In this document: in pieces, positions 7,770 to 16,575 of the stretch
Layout: every line of letters begins with the position of its first letter
How positions within the stretch are numbered: position 1 is the stretch's first letter
Assembly (NCBI GenBank): GCA_022486705.1
Contig: JAKVKC010000008.1
Location: forward strand, 19,275-83,274
Source: Solobacterium sp.
GTDB lineage: Bacteria > Bacillota_I > Bacilli_A > Erysipelotrichales > Erysipelotrichaceae
DNA length: 64,000 bases
Direction: 5' to 3'
Notes under the pieces: model-generated
Database searches by the model: none
What the model was told of the DNA's origin: nothing
What the model saw: only the letters and a program-made list of their open reading frames with translations
Made by a program: the position numbers and the translations under genes

Positions 7770-8345
7770 ATGAATGCTGATATAAATATTGAAGGTATTG
7801 AACTGCATACTGAAAGATTGATATTGAGACCATGGAAACAGAGCGATCTCAATGACTTTTATGCATATGCTTCCATGGACGGCGTCGGTCAGATGGCTGG
7901 CTGGGCACCGCATAAAGATCTGGCAGAGTCCCAGCAGATCTTAGATCTCTTCATTCAGGAAAAGAAGACATTTGCGATTGAAAAAGATCATAAATGCATC
8001 GGCTCGATCGGCATTGAAAAATACAATGAACAGGATCTCCCGGATCTGGCGGATCAGAAAGCAAGGGAACTTGGCTTTGTACTGTCCAAAACATACTGGG
8101 GACAGGGCATCATGCCGGAAGCAGTAAAGGAAGTCATTCGCTGGCTGTTTGAAGAAAAAGGCCTGGACTGTCTCACATGCAGCTATTTCAAATGGAATCA
8201 TCAGTCGGAAAGCGTGCAGAGAAAATGCGGGTTTGCGCCGTATCGGACCGTTCAGCACAAGACCAAGATGAACACCATCGAAGAGACTGAGACGAATCTG
8301 CTTACAAAAACAGATTGGCTGAAGCAGGCAGAATTGCACAAATAA
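7770..8345 (+). CDS. GNAT-family N-acetyltransferase (RimJ/RimL-like)
   Basis: The protein begins with ELHTERLILRPWKQSDL, the usual opening of RimJ/RimL-type GNAT enzymes. It contains the acetyl-CoA region ELGFVLSKTYWGQGIMPEAV with the Q/R-x-x-G-x-G/A-like WGQGIM loop. These enzymes transfer acetyl from acetyl-CoA to N-terminal or small-molecule amines; the substrate here is unknown. I chose the ATG at 7770 because GAGGAAAAG lies just upstream. The in-frame ATG at 7719 is inside the tRNA-Leu terminator. The result is 191 residues, normal for the family. It is monocistronic, with rarA following under its own promoter. Confidence 0.88.
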   Translation: MNADINIEGIELHTERLILRPWKQSDLNDFYAYASMDGVGQMAGWAPHKDLAESQQILDLFIQEKKTFAIEKDHKCIGSIGIEKYNEQDLPDLADQKARELGFVLSKTYWGQGIMPEAVKEVIRWLFEEKGLDCLTCSYFKWNHQSESVQRKCGFAPYRTVQHKTKMNTIEETETNLLTKTDWLKQAELHK

Positions 8346-8357
8346 GTTTGAATTCGC

Positions 8358-8363
8358 TATAAT
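8358..8363 (+). promoter_or_regulatory. -10 box directly before rarA
   Basis: Consensus TATAAT ends 9 nt before the rarA ATG. The predicted start of transcription is within about 3 nt of the start codon and no ribosome binding site is visible, so a leaderless mRNA is likely. Confidence 0.55.
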
Positions 8364-8372
8364 ACTTATACT

Positions 8373-9716
8373 ATGTCAGATCTATTTGAATATGCTGGAC
8401 AGGAAACAAAAGAAAAAAATGAGCCTTTAGCTGCCAGAATGCGGCCGGAGACCTTGGAAGAAGTTGTAGGTCAGGAACATATTGTTGGCAAAGATAAGCT
8501 TTTATACCGCGCCATCAAAGCAGATCAATTGAGCTCGATCATTCTTTATGGTCCTCCTGGAACCGGAAAGACAACTTTAGCCATGGTCATTGCTCATTCC
8601 ACCAGTGCGGAATTTGAACAGATCAATGCTACGGCAGCTGGCAAAAAAGAGATGGAACAGGTGATTGCCCATGCCAAAGAGAATCTAGGTGCGTATGGCC
8701 GAAAGACCATCCTGTTCATTGATGAGATCCATCGCTTCAATAAAGCACAGCAGGATTATCTGCTTCCTTTTGTGGAAGATGGCACGATTATTCTCATCGG
8801 TGCGACTACGGAAAATCCATACTTTGAGGTCAATGGTGCTCTGCTGAGCAGATCACGCATCTTTGAACTGCATTCCTTAGAAACAAAAGATATTCTGATA
8901 CTGATCAAAAGAGCAGTGAATGATCCGATCAAAGGCATTGCCGGCGATATGGTCAAAGTTGATGAGGATGCAGAGAAGTTTCTGGCCGATGTCGCTGATG
9001 GCGATGCTCGGGCTGCTTTGAATGCATTGGAACTGGCAGATCTGACAACGGGACGGAGCGATGACGGCTTCATTCATATTACGCTGGCAGTGGCTGAAGA
9101 ATGCATCCAGAAGAAAGCGGTTCGTTATGATAAAACAGGTGATAACCACTATGATACGATCTCTGCTTTTATCAAATCGATGCGCGGTTCAGATCCGGAT
9201 GCGGCTGTCTATTATCTAGGCAGAATGCTCTCGGCTGGCGAGGATGTGAAATTCATTGCCCGCCGGATCATGATCTGTGCTTCCGAAGATGTCGGAAATG
9301 CCGATCCAAGAGCTTTGGAGATTGCGGTATCTGCTTCTCTGGCAGTTGAAAGAGTTGGAATGCCGGAAAGTCAGATCATTCTGTCGCAGGCTGCTTCCTA
9401 TGTTGCCTGTGCACCAAAATCGAATTCAGCAGTCAAGGCAATCTCAAAAGCAATGGAAGTAATTGAGAAGACCGGCAATCTGCCGATCCCGCCGTATCTC
9501 AAAGATGCACATTATCCTGGCGCTGCAAAATTGGATCATGGTATTGGCTATCAGTATGCGCATGATTATCCGCATCATTATGTAGATCAGCAGTATCTGC
9601 CGGATGCTCTGAAGAATGAGAGCTTTTATGAACTTTCAGATATTGCCTATGAAGCAAAGCTGCAGAAGTGGCTGGCATCCATCGGCAAGAAGAATATTCA
9701 TCGTGAGAAGAAATAG
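8373..9716 (+). CDS. rarA: Replication-associated recombination protein A (RarA/MgsA AAA+ ATPase)
   Basis: RarA acts at stalled replication forks as a clamp-loader-like AAA+ ATPase. The 447-residue protein has the family opening PLAARMRPETLEEVVGQEHI, Walker A GPPGTGKT at 60-67 and Walker B ILFIDEIHRF near 114. Sensor 1 is GATTENP, and the C-terminal MgsA domain contains DPDAAVYYLGRML and the PPYLKDAHYPGAAKL tail. The length fits. The ATG has no Shine-Dalgarno and sits just after a -10 box. The next gene has its own extended -10, so rarA is probably monocistronic. Confidence 0.95.
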   Translation: MSDLFEYAGQETKEKNEPLAARMRPETLEEVVGQEHIVGKDKLLYRAIKADQLSSIILYGPPGTGKTTLAMVIAHSTSAEFEQINATAAGKKEMEQVIAHAKENLGAYGRKTILFIDEIHRFNKAQQDYLLPFVEDGTIILIGATTENPYFEVNGALLSRSRIFELHSLETKDILILIKRAVNDPIKGIAGDMVKVDEDAEKFLADVADGDARAALNALELADLTTGRSDDGFIHITLAVAEECIQKKAVRYDKTGDNHYDTISAFIKSMRGSDPDAAVYYLGRMLSAGEDVKFIARRIMICASEDVGNADPRALEIAVSASLAVERVGMPESQIILSQAASYVACAPKSNSAVKAISKAMEVIEKTGNLPIPPYLKDAHYPGAAKLDHGIGYQYAHDYPHHYVDQQYLPDALKNESFYELSDIAYEAKLQKWLASIGKKNIHREKK

Positions 9717-9761
9717 GCGGATGCCTGTTTCTTTTTTAGGAACGGAATCGAAAGAGCAGAA

Positions 9762-9770
9762 TGTTATAAT
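9762..9770 (+). promoter_or_regulatory. Extended -10 promoter of the Cof-type HAD gene
   Basis: TGTTATAAT lies 27 nt before the ATG at 9798, with GGAGTG as the ribosome site in between. The short hairpin AGGC/GCCT plus T-rich run at 9715-9736 just upstream may be the rarA terminator but is weak. Confidence 0.5.
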
Positions 9771-9797
9771 ATGAGCAATTGAACGGAGTGAAAGATC

Positions 9798-10655
9798 ATG
9801 ATAAAAACAATGAAATTATTGGTAGCAGATATTGACGGCACCTTAGTCAATGAGCCAAGAGAAATGATGCCTTTGACGCGAGCTGTGCTCAATGATCTGC
9901 ATGCCAGGGGAATCCTTTTAGGCATTGCCAGCGGCAGGCCGCTTGGTCCGCATCTGTATGAACAGAAAGATGAATGGAAAGTCAATTTCAATTTTGATAT
10001 GTGGATCGGCATGAATGGCGGACAGCTGTACGATGTGCATAAAGATACGTATGAGCATTTTTATAAGCTGCAGCCGAAAACGATTGAAGAGATCATCACT
10101 TTCATGAAACCAATGCATGCCAATCCATTTATTTATCTGGGCGAAGATATGCTGAGCGAAGAAGTGGATGAAGAGATGTTTGACAGCATGAAGCGCCATC
10201 ATATTCAATGCACAAAGGCAGAACAGCTCAGTGAACTGTGGGAAGGGCCGACCAACAAGATCCTGTTCCGTTTATCGGATGCTTCGCAGATGCCGGAGGC
10301 AGAAGCATTTGCGGCACAGCATCCTTCCAAGGACTACGCTGCTTTTAAAACGCAGCCGACGATGCTTGAATTTCAGGATCCGCGGGTCAATAAGGGATTG
10401 GGGGTTGAGAGATACTGTCAGCAGAATGGCATTTCTTTGGATGAAGTCATGGCTTTCGGCGATATGTCCAATGACAATGGCATGATGACGGCCGCCGGCT
10501 GGTCAGTATGTCTGAAGAATGGTTCGGATGATACAAAGGCACTGGCCAATGAAATTACGGAATATGACAATGATCATGATGGGCTTGGCCATTATATGAT
10601 CGATCATTGGTATGCACCGCATGGCTGGAAGGCACCGGAACCGCTGGATATTTAG
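9798..10655 (+). CDS. Cof-type HAD-IIB phosphatase
   Basis: HAD-IIB enzymes of this type dephosphorylate sugar phosphates, nucleotides or flavin mononucleotide in the cytosol. Motif I is LLVADIDGTLVNEP (residues 7-20), motif II GIASGRPLG, and motif IV GDMSNDNGMM with the paired Asp. The substrate-lid cap domain lies between them. At 285 residues the length is typical. The ribosome site is GGAGTG before the ATG. It is followed 65 nt later by purC, which has its own -10. The exact substrate is not predictable from sequence. Confidence 0.88.
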   Translation: MIKTMKLLVADIDGTLVNEPREMMPLTRAVLNDLHARGILLGIASGRPLGPHLYEQKDEWKVNFNFDMWIGMNGGQLYDVHKDTYEHFYKLQPKTIEEIITFMKPMHANPFIYLGEDMLSEEVDEEMFDSMKRHHIQCTKAEQLSELWEGPTNKILFRLSDASQMPEAEAFAAQHPSKDYAAFKTQPTMLEFQDPRVNKGLGVERYCQQNGISLDEVMAFGDMSNDNGMMTAAGWSVCLKNGSDDTKALANEITEYDNDHDGLGHYMIDHWYAPHGWKAPEPLDI

Positions 10656-10675
10656 CGGTTGAAATATTGCTGAGA

Positions 10676-10684
10676 TGGTATACT
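10676..10684 (+). promoter_or_regulatory. Candidate extended -10 of purC
   Basis: TGGTATACT, a TGn-extended -10 with one mismatch, lies 36 nt before the purC ATG. A TTGAAA is present upstream but with only a 14-nt spacer. Confidence 0.4.
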
Positions 10685-10720
10685 ATTTTCCTGTTGCACA
10701 ATAAAGAAGGAGAAAACAGG

Positions 10721-11596
10721 ATGAAAGAATTTGCCCCGATCAAAGAAGGAAAAGTCCGTGAGATCTATGATAACGGTGATTCCTTGATTATGGTAGCCAC
10801 CGACCGTATTTCCGCTTTTGATGTAATTCTGAAGAACAAAGTAGCAAAGAAAGGCACTGTGCTTACACAGATGTCCAAGTTCTGGTTTGATTTTACAAAG
10901 GATATTGTACCGAATCATATGATCAGTACGGATGTCAATGACATGCCAGAATACTTTCATCAGCCGCAGTTCATCGGCAATTCCATGCTCTGCAGAAAAT
11001 TGAATATGATCCCTATCGAATGCATTGTCAGAGGCTATATCACGGGCTCCGGCTGGGCATCCTATCAGAAGAATGGTACAGCATGCGGTATTCAGCTGCC
11101 GGCCGGTCTGAAAGAATGCGATCAGCTTCCTGAACCAATTTATACGCCATCGACCAAAGCAGAGATCGGCGATCATGATGAGAATATCAGTTATGAAGCA
11201 TCGATCGATGTCTTAGAGAAGAAGTTCCCTGGACATGGCAGAGAATATGCTACAAAGATCAGAGATTATACTATTGCTTTATATAAAAAGTGCGCAGAAT
11301 ATGCGCGTACGAAAGGCATCATTATTGCGGATACAAAGTTTGAATTCGGTCTCAATGACAAGGGCGAAGTTGTCATCGGCGATGAGATGCTGACACCTGA
11401 TTCCAGCCGCTTCTGGCCAGTGGAAGGCTATGAGCCTGGTCATGGACAGCCATCATTCGATAAGCAGTTCGTCAGAGATTGGCTGAAAGCCAACCCTGAA
11501 AGCGATTATCAGCTGCCGCAGGAAGTCATTGATAAGACGATTGCAAAATATAAGGAAGCATATAAACTGCTGACAGGCAAAGAACTGGAAGCGTAA
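10721..11596 (+). CDS. purC: Phosphoribosylaminoimidazole-succinocarboxamide synthase
   Basis: PurC condenses CAIR with aspartate using ATP to form SAICAR in de novo purine synthesis. The family opening KEGKVREIYD is at residues 7-16, followed by ATDRISAFDVIL and later CIVRGYITGSGWASY. DTKFEFGL and DEMLTPDSSRFWP mark the C-terminal half. I chose the ATG at 10721, after AAGGAGAAAACAGG, giving 291 residues. The in-frame upstream ATG at 10607 lies within the previous gene. No other pur gene is adjacent. A terminator follows immediately, so purC is a single-gene unit here. Confidence 0.96.
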   Translation: MKEFAPIKEGKVREIYDNGDSLIMVATDRISAFDVILKNKVAKKGTVLTQMSKFWFDFTKDIVPNHMISTDVNDMPEYFHQPQFIGNSMLCRKLNMIPIECIVRGYITGSGWASYQKNGTACGIQLPAGLKECDQLPEPIYTPSTKAEIGDHDENISYEASIDVLEKKFPGHGREYATKIRDYTIALYKKCAEYARTKGIIIADTKFEFGLNDKGEVVIGDEMLTPDSSRFWPVEGYEPGHGQPSFDKQFVRDWLKANPESDYQLPQEVIDKTIAKYKEAYKLLTGKELEA

Positions 11597-11597
11597 G

Positions 11598-11618
11598 GGA
11601 AGAGAAATCTTCCTTTTT
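11598..11618 (+). terminator. Terminator of purC
   Basis: Stem GGAAGA/TCTTCC with a GAAA tetraloop is followed by TTTTT, directly after the purC stop codon. Confidence 0.8.
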
Positions 11619-11671
11619 ATTTGGGGATTTTTCCTCGATCCTGTCTATAAAAAGGTGAGAGGAGAAAGAAG

Positions 11672-12100
11672 ATGAACAATGCAATTACCGAGATCAGCGA
11701 ATATCCATATCCTGATAAGATCAGCTGTTTCCGCAGCAGCTGCAGAAATTATCGCAGCAATCAGTATTTAATGAGAAAAATGGAGCAGAGCCTGCGCGGG
11801 CAGAAGATTGATGGAGAATGTATCTATGACTATGCCGGCGGCCAGTTCCGCAGTGAGGAGGAGCTCAGAAAACGTTATGCTTTGCTAAAAGACCGCATTG
11901 ATGAAGTAGAAGAAGTACTGCGCTATGTCAGAATGTTCTATGGCAAAGAAGCAGCAGGAATGCTGGAAGAAGCATATATTCAGGGAAAGACGCAGAAAAA
12001 GATCGCCCATCAGCATCAGCTTACCGAAAATGTCCTGCAGAAGAAATATCGCTTCTGGCTTGAAAATGCAATCTATAGGAAGAATGAGGTGCGCGCATGA
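11672..12100 (+). CDS. Small helix-turn-helix (sigma region 4-like) protein at the head of the adhesin operon
   Basis: I do not recognise a named family. The 142-residue protein is highly charged. A central helical stretch (about residues 55-90) is followed by ALEEAYIQGKTQKKIAHQHQ-type sequence (about 95-120), which looks like a two-helix DNA-binding segment of the sigma-70 region 4 kind. GAGAGGAGAAAGAAG is a strong ribosome site before the ATG. Its stop codon overlaps the adhesin ATG (ATGA, 12097-12100), so translation of the two is coupled. By position it may regulate the surface locus, possibly phase or stress control, but this is inference. A structural or chaperone role is not excluded. 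Confidence 0.6.
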   Translation: MNNAITEISEYPYPDKISCFRSSCRNYRSNQYLMRKMEQSLRGQKIDGECIYDYAGGQFRSEEELRKRYALLKDRIDEVEEVLRYVRMFYGKEAAGMLEEAYIQGKTQKKIAHQHQLTENVLQKKYRFWLENAIYRKNEVRA

Positions 12101-15100
12101 AAAGAGGATGGCGCATCGTGAAAGCATTGGCATCTTTTTTTGTCATGCTTCAGGTATTTATTTCTGCCATGATCCCATTGCAGGCAGGTGTCCGTGTTGA
12201 GATGGCATCCAGCGGGATCAGGATCATGGCCGACAGTTTTGAAGGTGGTACGCTGATGATGAAAACATACAATGGCCTGCCCGCATACTGTATTGAGCCG
12301 CGCATTGATTTCAGCCGAGAGGATGTTTATGATGTCAGCTATTTTGAACAATATCAGAATCTATCAGCTTCACAGCGTGAACATATAGCCGAGTTCTCCT
12401 ATTTTGGCTATGGCTATGATGGCCACAGCAGTCCAAAGGATTATGCCGCATCGCAGTATCTGATCTGGCTGGAGATTGATGATACTTTTGTCAGAAATGT
12501 TACGTATTATGACGAGAGTTCTGGATCTGAAATGACTTCAGAGGTGGAAGCAAGCGTTCAGCGTATCCTCAATGATGTGAAAGAGTATCAGAAAGAAACG
12601 GTCTTCAATGTCACAGGCGCTGTCAATGAGAAGAATGTCAGAGGCTCTTATTACGGCAATGGTGAAGCAGGAACAGATATCATCTTTGATGATATCTCCG
12701 GTGCGCTCTGTCATATGAAGCTGATCCAAAATGATTTCGGCGATGCGCTTGCATGGTCGGACAATCATGTCTTCATTCATCTTTCGGCTGCGACCGCAGG
12801 GGAGAAGCGTGCAAAATTTATCAGCAATACTCTCTCTATCGGCGATCGGCCGCTGCTGCTGAGCGATGCATCGGGCCAATTTCAGAAATTCTTTGTGCGC
12901 GGAGATGTCAGCAGAACAGCGCTCATCCAGCTGCATACACTGTTTTCAGCAGATCTCAGCAAGACTGACCCGAAGGGTGCACCAGTGGCAGGCGCTTCCT
13001 TTCAGCTGTATGACCAGACCGCAGATACCGTGATTGATACATGGATATCAGAACAGCAAGCACATCATATCTCTGGTCTGGAAGGCGACCATGTTTACAT
13101 ACTGAGCGAAGAAGGTGCCCCGTTAGGATATTACTATGGCAGTCAGATCAGCTTTCATCCGGATCAGAAAAAAGAGATCGCATTGGCGGACAATCCCATT
13201 CGCTGTTCAATCATGAAGACAGATGAAAACGGTCTGCCTGTATCTGGCGCAAAACTGCAGCTGATCGATCAGACAGATGGACGTTCCTTGACATTTGTCT
13301 CTGCTGAGGAACCTTATGAATGCGGCAGCTTTTTGAAAGCAGATCATTCTTATGCCGTGAAAGAACTGCAGGCTCCGGCGGGATGCTATGCGGTGGAGAA
13401 TGTTTTTTTCTCTGTCCCTCATCAAGGCAAAGAACCAATTCAGATCACGATGAAGGACCAGCATATTCACTATGAGATCCTGAAAAAAGATGAAGCGGGC
13501 CATCCGGTAAGAGGAGCTTCTTTATCTCTGTATGATGTTTCATCCAATGATAAAGAACTGCTGAAAACATGGATCACGGACACAGAACCGGTGGAAGTCG
13601 GAAATCTGCTCAGGGCGGGACATGCCTACAGCATTGTAGAAAATGATGCGGCCTCAAAATATTTTCTGGCCGTTGATCAGAATTTTTCTGTCTCTCAGTA
13701 TGATGATCAGATCGGCAGACATGAGATCACAGTGATCGATGATCATATCAGCTATGTGCTGCAGAAAGTCGATGAGAATGGCAAAGCCGTCAAAGATGCC
13801 AGACTGCGTATCACCGATATTACGGATCCTTTGGATGCGGATCGTGTTGTTCTGGATTGGCACAGTACGGAAGAACCTCTGACCATCAATCTGTTTGAAC
13901 GCGGGCACACCTATCGGCTGCAGGAAATCGAGGGCCCAGACGGGTATTATCTGACTGCGGATCAGATCTTTACGGTACCGGATCATGGCAGTTCAGAACC
14001 GATTGTGATCACCTGTGAAGATGATCGTATTGTATACAGTTTTCTGAAAACAGATGCCGAAGGAAATCCGGTAGAGAATGCAGAGCTGAAGATCTGCGAA
14101 AAGACAGAACAGGGAGAAAAAGAAGTCCGCTCTTTTCTCAGCGGCAAAGAACCGGAAGTGATCTATGGGCTGAAGAGAAATACAGACTATGTACTGAAAG
14201 AAACGGCCGCTCCGCTTGGCTACTATGCAGCAGCAGAAATCTCATTTCATATCGCGGATCAAGGCAGTGCTGAACCAATCGCGGTGGTGATGGAAGACCA
14301 GAAGATCCAGACTGTCCTCATAAAGACGGATCCAGCAGGCAGACGGATCGAAGGCGCGGTATTGGAAGTGAAAGATCATAATACAGGTGAGAAGATCGGC
14401 ACCTTTGAGACATCCGCAGATACCGATATTGAGATCGGTGCGCTCCTTTTGGCAGATCATACATATGATGTTCAGGAGATCGACGCACCAAACGGCTATT
14501 ACAAGGCGGAAGCACAGATCTTTACGGCAGATTCCTCAGAGCCTAAAGCAATCAGGATCGTCATGGAAGACGCCCCGATCCACGCTTCGGTGATGAAAAC
14601 AGATCTGCAGGAACAGGCGGTGCCAGGAGCACATCTCAGTCTGATCCAGGCTGGCGAAGTCCTTGCCCAATGGACCAGTGAGAACGTACCATATGATATT
14701 TCATCTTACCTGCATGCAGGCGAAAGCTATGAGATCAGAGAAGATCAGGCACCGCAGGGATACTATGCGGCCGAAGCAATTTCTTTTGATGTTAGTGATA
14801 CGGATAAAGAGGAAATAGAGATTGCCGTGAAAGATATGCCGATCCAATATGAGATCCTCAAGACAGATGAACAGGGCACTCCTGTATCCGGCGTTACTTT
14901 GCGGCTGAGCGATGTTACAGCCCAGGAAACACAGCTGATCCGTGAATGGACGACAGCAGGAACGAGTGAAAAATTCGGCCGTGAACTCTGTAGTGGGCAT
15001 CAGTATCTTTTGGAAGAGACGGGCCAGACGGCCGGCTACCAAGAAGCAGAATCTATGCGCTTTGCGATTTCTGAAAAGGGCATCCCGCAGGCAGTGACTG

Positions 15101-15834
15101 TCCGTATGATCGATGAGACAAATGATATTTCATTCCTGAAAACAGACGAGAAAGGAAGCCCTTTGGCGGATGCGGAAATAGAGATCCAAGATAAAGAAGG
15201 CAAAGTGATGACATCTTTTCTGTCTGATGGATCTATGAAAGGAGTCTCACTGGATCGCATGGGGAAAAAGATCAGTTCCTATCTGATCGGCGGTGAGACA
15301 TACATTCTGCACGAAAAGAAGGCTCCTTTCGGTTATGATCTCTGCGCAGATCAGTCCTTTCAGATGACTGGTACGCTTGCCTCGCCGCAGATCATTTCTC
15401 TGCTGGACCGTCCGAAGGCTGTCTATCTGCAGATTGATAAGCGTTCGGCAGATGGCAATATGCCGTATTTGGCAGACTGTGAGATCACAGTATATCATGC
15501 GGGCACTGAAGAGCCTGCCCTTGATCTCAAGGGGGAAAAGGCACAGCAGCTGACGGCAGAAAAAGGCATCGTATCTTTCCGCCTTCCATATACGTCGGAT
15601 GGCTACTATGTGAAAGAGACAAAAGCACCGGAAGGATATGCGATTGATCCCAAGGAAAAGCAGCTGAGCAATGATCAGGAAGAATTCTTTCATCAGGAAT
15701 CGCCGCAGGAGATCCATGTGATCGATCATAAGAATGTCGATACGGGCACGGATCTGCCATATCATGCAGTCATGGCACTGCTCTGTGCATTGGGATGTCT
15801 ATGCTTTATGAAATATCCGCATGAAAAAGCGTGA
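12097..15834 (+). CDS. Thioester-domain adhesin with ten CnaB/SpaA-like repeats and NVDTG sorting signal
   Basis: This 1245-residue exported surface protein has an N-terminal signal segment (about 1-30: basic start, hydrophobic core, AGV). The first domain (about 31-270) carries YCIEP with Cys65 and ASQYLIW with Gln120. That is the Cys and Gln pair expected to form the internal thioester of Gram-positive TED adhesins, which can couple covalently to host surfaces. From about residue 286 to 1205 I count ten repeats of about 90 residues. Most open with a K-T-D-x-x-G-like strand (IMKTDENG, FLKTDAEG, FLKTDEKG) and contain an E-x-x-AP-x-GYY motif. Lysine and acidic residues could form isopeptide bonds. 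The C-terminus has NVDTG (1213-1217), a hydrophobic segment and a basic tail, but no LPXTG. The adjacent class B sortase is the likely partner. Confidence 0.88.
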   Translation: MKRGWRIVKALASFFVMLQVFISAMIPLQAGVRVEMASSGIRIMADSFEGGTLMMKTYNGLPAYCIEPRIDFSREDVYDVSYFEQYQNLSASQREHIAEFSYFGYGYDGHSSPKDYAASQYLIWLEIDDTFVRNVTYYDESSGSEMTSEVEASVQRILNDVKEYQKETVFNVTGAVNEKNVRGSYYGNGEAGTDIIFDDISGALCHMKLIQNDFGDALAWSDNHVFIHLSAATAGEKRAKFISNTLSIGDRPLLLSDASGQFQKFFVRGDVSRTALIQLHTLFSADLSKTDPKGAPVAGASFQLYDQTADTVIDTWISEQQAHHISGLEGDHVYILSEEGAPLGYYYGSQISFHPDQKKEIALADNPIRCSIMKTDENGLPVSGAKLQLIDQTDGRSLTFVSAEEPYECGSFLKADHSYAVKELQAPAGCYAVENVFFSVPHQGKEPIQITMKDQHIHYEILKKDEAGHPVRGASLSLYDVSSNDKELLKTWITDTEPVEVGNLLRAGHAYSIVENDAASKYFLAVDQNFSVSQYDDQIGRHEITVIDDHISYVLQKVDENGKAVKDARLRITDITDPLDADRVVLDWHSTEEPLTINLFERGHTYRLQEIEGPDGYYLTADQIFTVPDHGSSEPIVITCEDDRIVYSFLKTDAEGNPVENAELKICEKTEQGEKEVRSFLSGKEPEVIYGLKRNTDYVLKETAAPLGYYAAAEISFHIADQGSAEPIAVVMEDQKIQTVLIKTDPAGRRIEGAVLEVKDHNTGEKIGTFETSADTDIEIGALLLADHTYDVQEIDAPNGYYKAEAQIFTADSSEPKAIRIVMEDAPIHASVMKTDLQEQAVPGAHLSLIQAGEVLAQWTSENVPYDISSYLHAGESYEIREDQAPQGYYAAEAISFDVSDTDKEEIEIAVKDMPIQYEILKTDEQGTPVSGVTLRLSDVTAQETQLIREWTTAGTSEKFGRELCSGHQYLLEETGQTAGYQEAESMRFAISEKGIPQAVTVRMIDETNDISFLKTDEKGSPLADAEIEIQDKEGKVMTSFLSDGSMKGVSLDRMGKKISSYLIGGETYILHEKKAPFGYDLCADQSFQMTGTLASPQIISLLDRPKAVYLQIDKRSADGNMPYLADCEITVYHAGTEEPALDLKGEKAQQLTAEKGIVSFRLPYTSDGYYVKETKAPEGYAIDPKEKQLSNDQEEFFHQESPQEIHVIDHKNVDTGTDLPYHAVMALLCALGCLCFMKYPHEKA
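12955..15712 (+). repeat. Ten protein-level CnaB/SpaA repeats in the adhesin
   Basis: The repeats are about 270 bp each and diverged at the DNA level, so recombination between copies should be limited. The opening strand motifs, in order, are LSKTD, IMKTD, ILKKD, LQKVD, FLKTD, LIKTD, VMKTD, ILKTD, FLKTD and LQIDK. The last two repeats are the most divergent. They probably form a rigid stalk presenting the thioester head. Confidence 0.8.
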
Positions 15835-16531
15835 TCTCTTCGTACTGGCACTGCTGTGCGGCAGTCTGAGCTATGCGGCCTGCGATCTCTTCTTTTGGTC
15901 AGGCGATATACAGCATGGGAAGATATTGACGAAAGAGATCCAGCAGATAGCAGAAGAATCTGATTCTGAAACAAAAGAAGCATCCTTGAAAGGGATCAAT
16001 GAGGATTATGTGTGCTGGATGCAGATCAAGGATCTTTCCCTATCTCTGCCCGTCGTGCAGGGCAGGGATGATGGATATTATCTTGACCATGCATTTGACC
16101 GCAGTGAAAATGGGCAGGGAACACTTTTCTTCTCTGCTGCAGACCAGCCGCATGATCCTGTCCGCATCATCTATGGGCATCATGTTTATTATGATCCGGC
16201 GGCGATGTTCTCTCCTTTGCTGCAATTGAAAGAACAGCAGGAGCCAGTCATGTTCTCACTGCAGTATGAAGAATATGAAGAACAGTATCAGATCTGCTAT
16301 CTGTTTGCTCTTGCAAAAAATTCGGCGGAATTTGTTCTGCAGAAACATGCCTTCTCTTCCGCAGATGATTTTCGGCAATGGATCCGGTATGCAGAAGAAA
16401 ATACAGTGATCCGCAGCCGAGAAGGTACGGAGAATGATTCCTATGTCATTCTGCAGACCTGCGGCAGAAAGAAAGACGAATTTCTGATTGCAATCGGCAT
16501 AAGAGCAGATATGTATAAGGCAATCGCTTGA
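15821..16531 (+). CDS. Class B sortase
   Basis: Sortases cleave a sorting signal and join the protein to peptidoglycan or to a pilus subunit. The 236-residue protein has one N-terminal membrane segment (about 6-26). It has the class B opening LPVVQGRDDGYYLDHAF and the strand GQGTLFFSA, typical of SrtB. The catalytic His is in YGHHV (H120 or H121), the Cys in LQTCG (C214), and the candidate Arg is in the final strand IGIRAD (about 228). It overlaps the adhesin gene by 14 nt, which makes that protein its likely substrate. No haem/iron-uptake genes flank it, unlike classical isd-linked SrtB. Confidence 0.9.
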   Translation: MKKRDLFVLALLCGSLSYAACDLFFWSGDIQHGKILTKEIQQIAEESDSETKEASLKGINEDYVCWMQIKDLSLSLPVVQGRDDGYYLDHAFDRSENGQGTLFFSAADQPHDPVRIIYGHHVYYDPAAMFSPLLQLKEQQEPVMFSLQYEEYEEQYQICYLFALAKNSAEFVLQKHAFSSADDFRQWIRYAEENTVIRSREGTENDSYVILQTCGRKKDEFLIAIGIRADMYKAIA

Positions 16532-16575
16532 AAGTAGAACTAAAAGCGCATACGATATTTGCATTGAGGTGAAAT

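Noticed and set aside
12955..15712. Regularly spaced similar segments that could suggest a CRISPR array or tandem DNA repeats
   Set aside because: Similarity is at the protein level only, in a single long frame; units are about 270 bp and diverged in DNA sequence.
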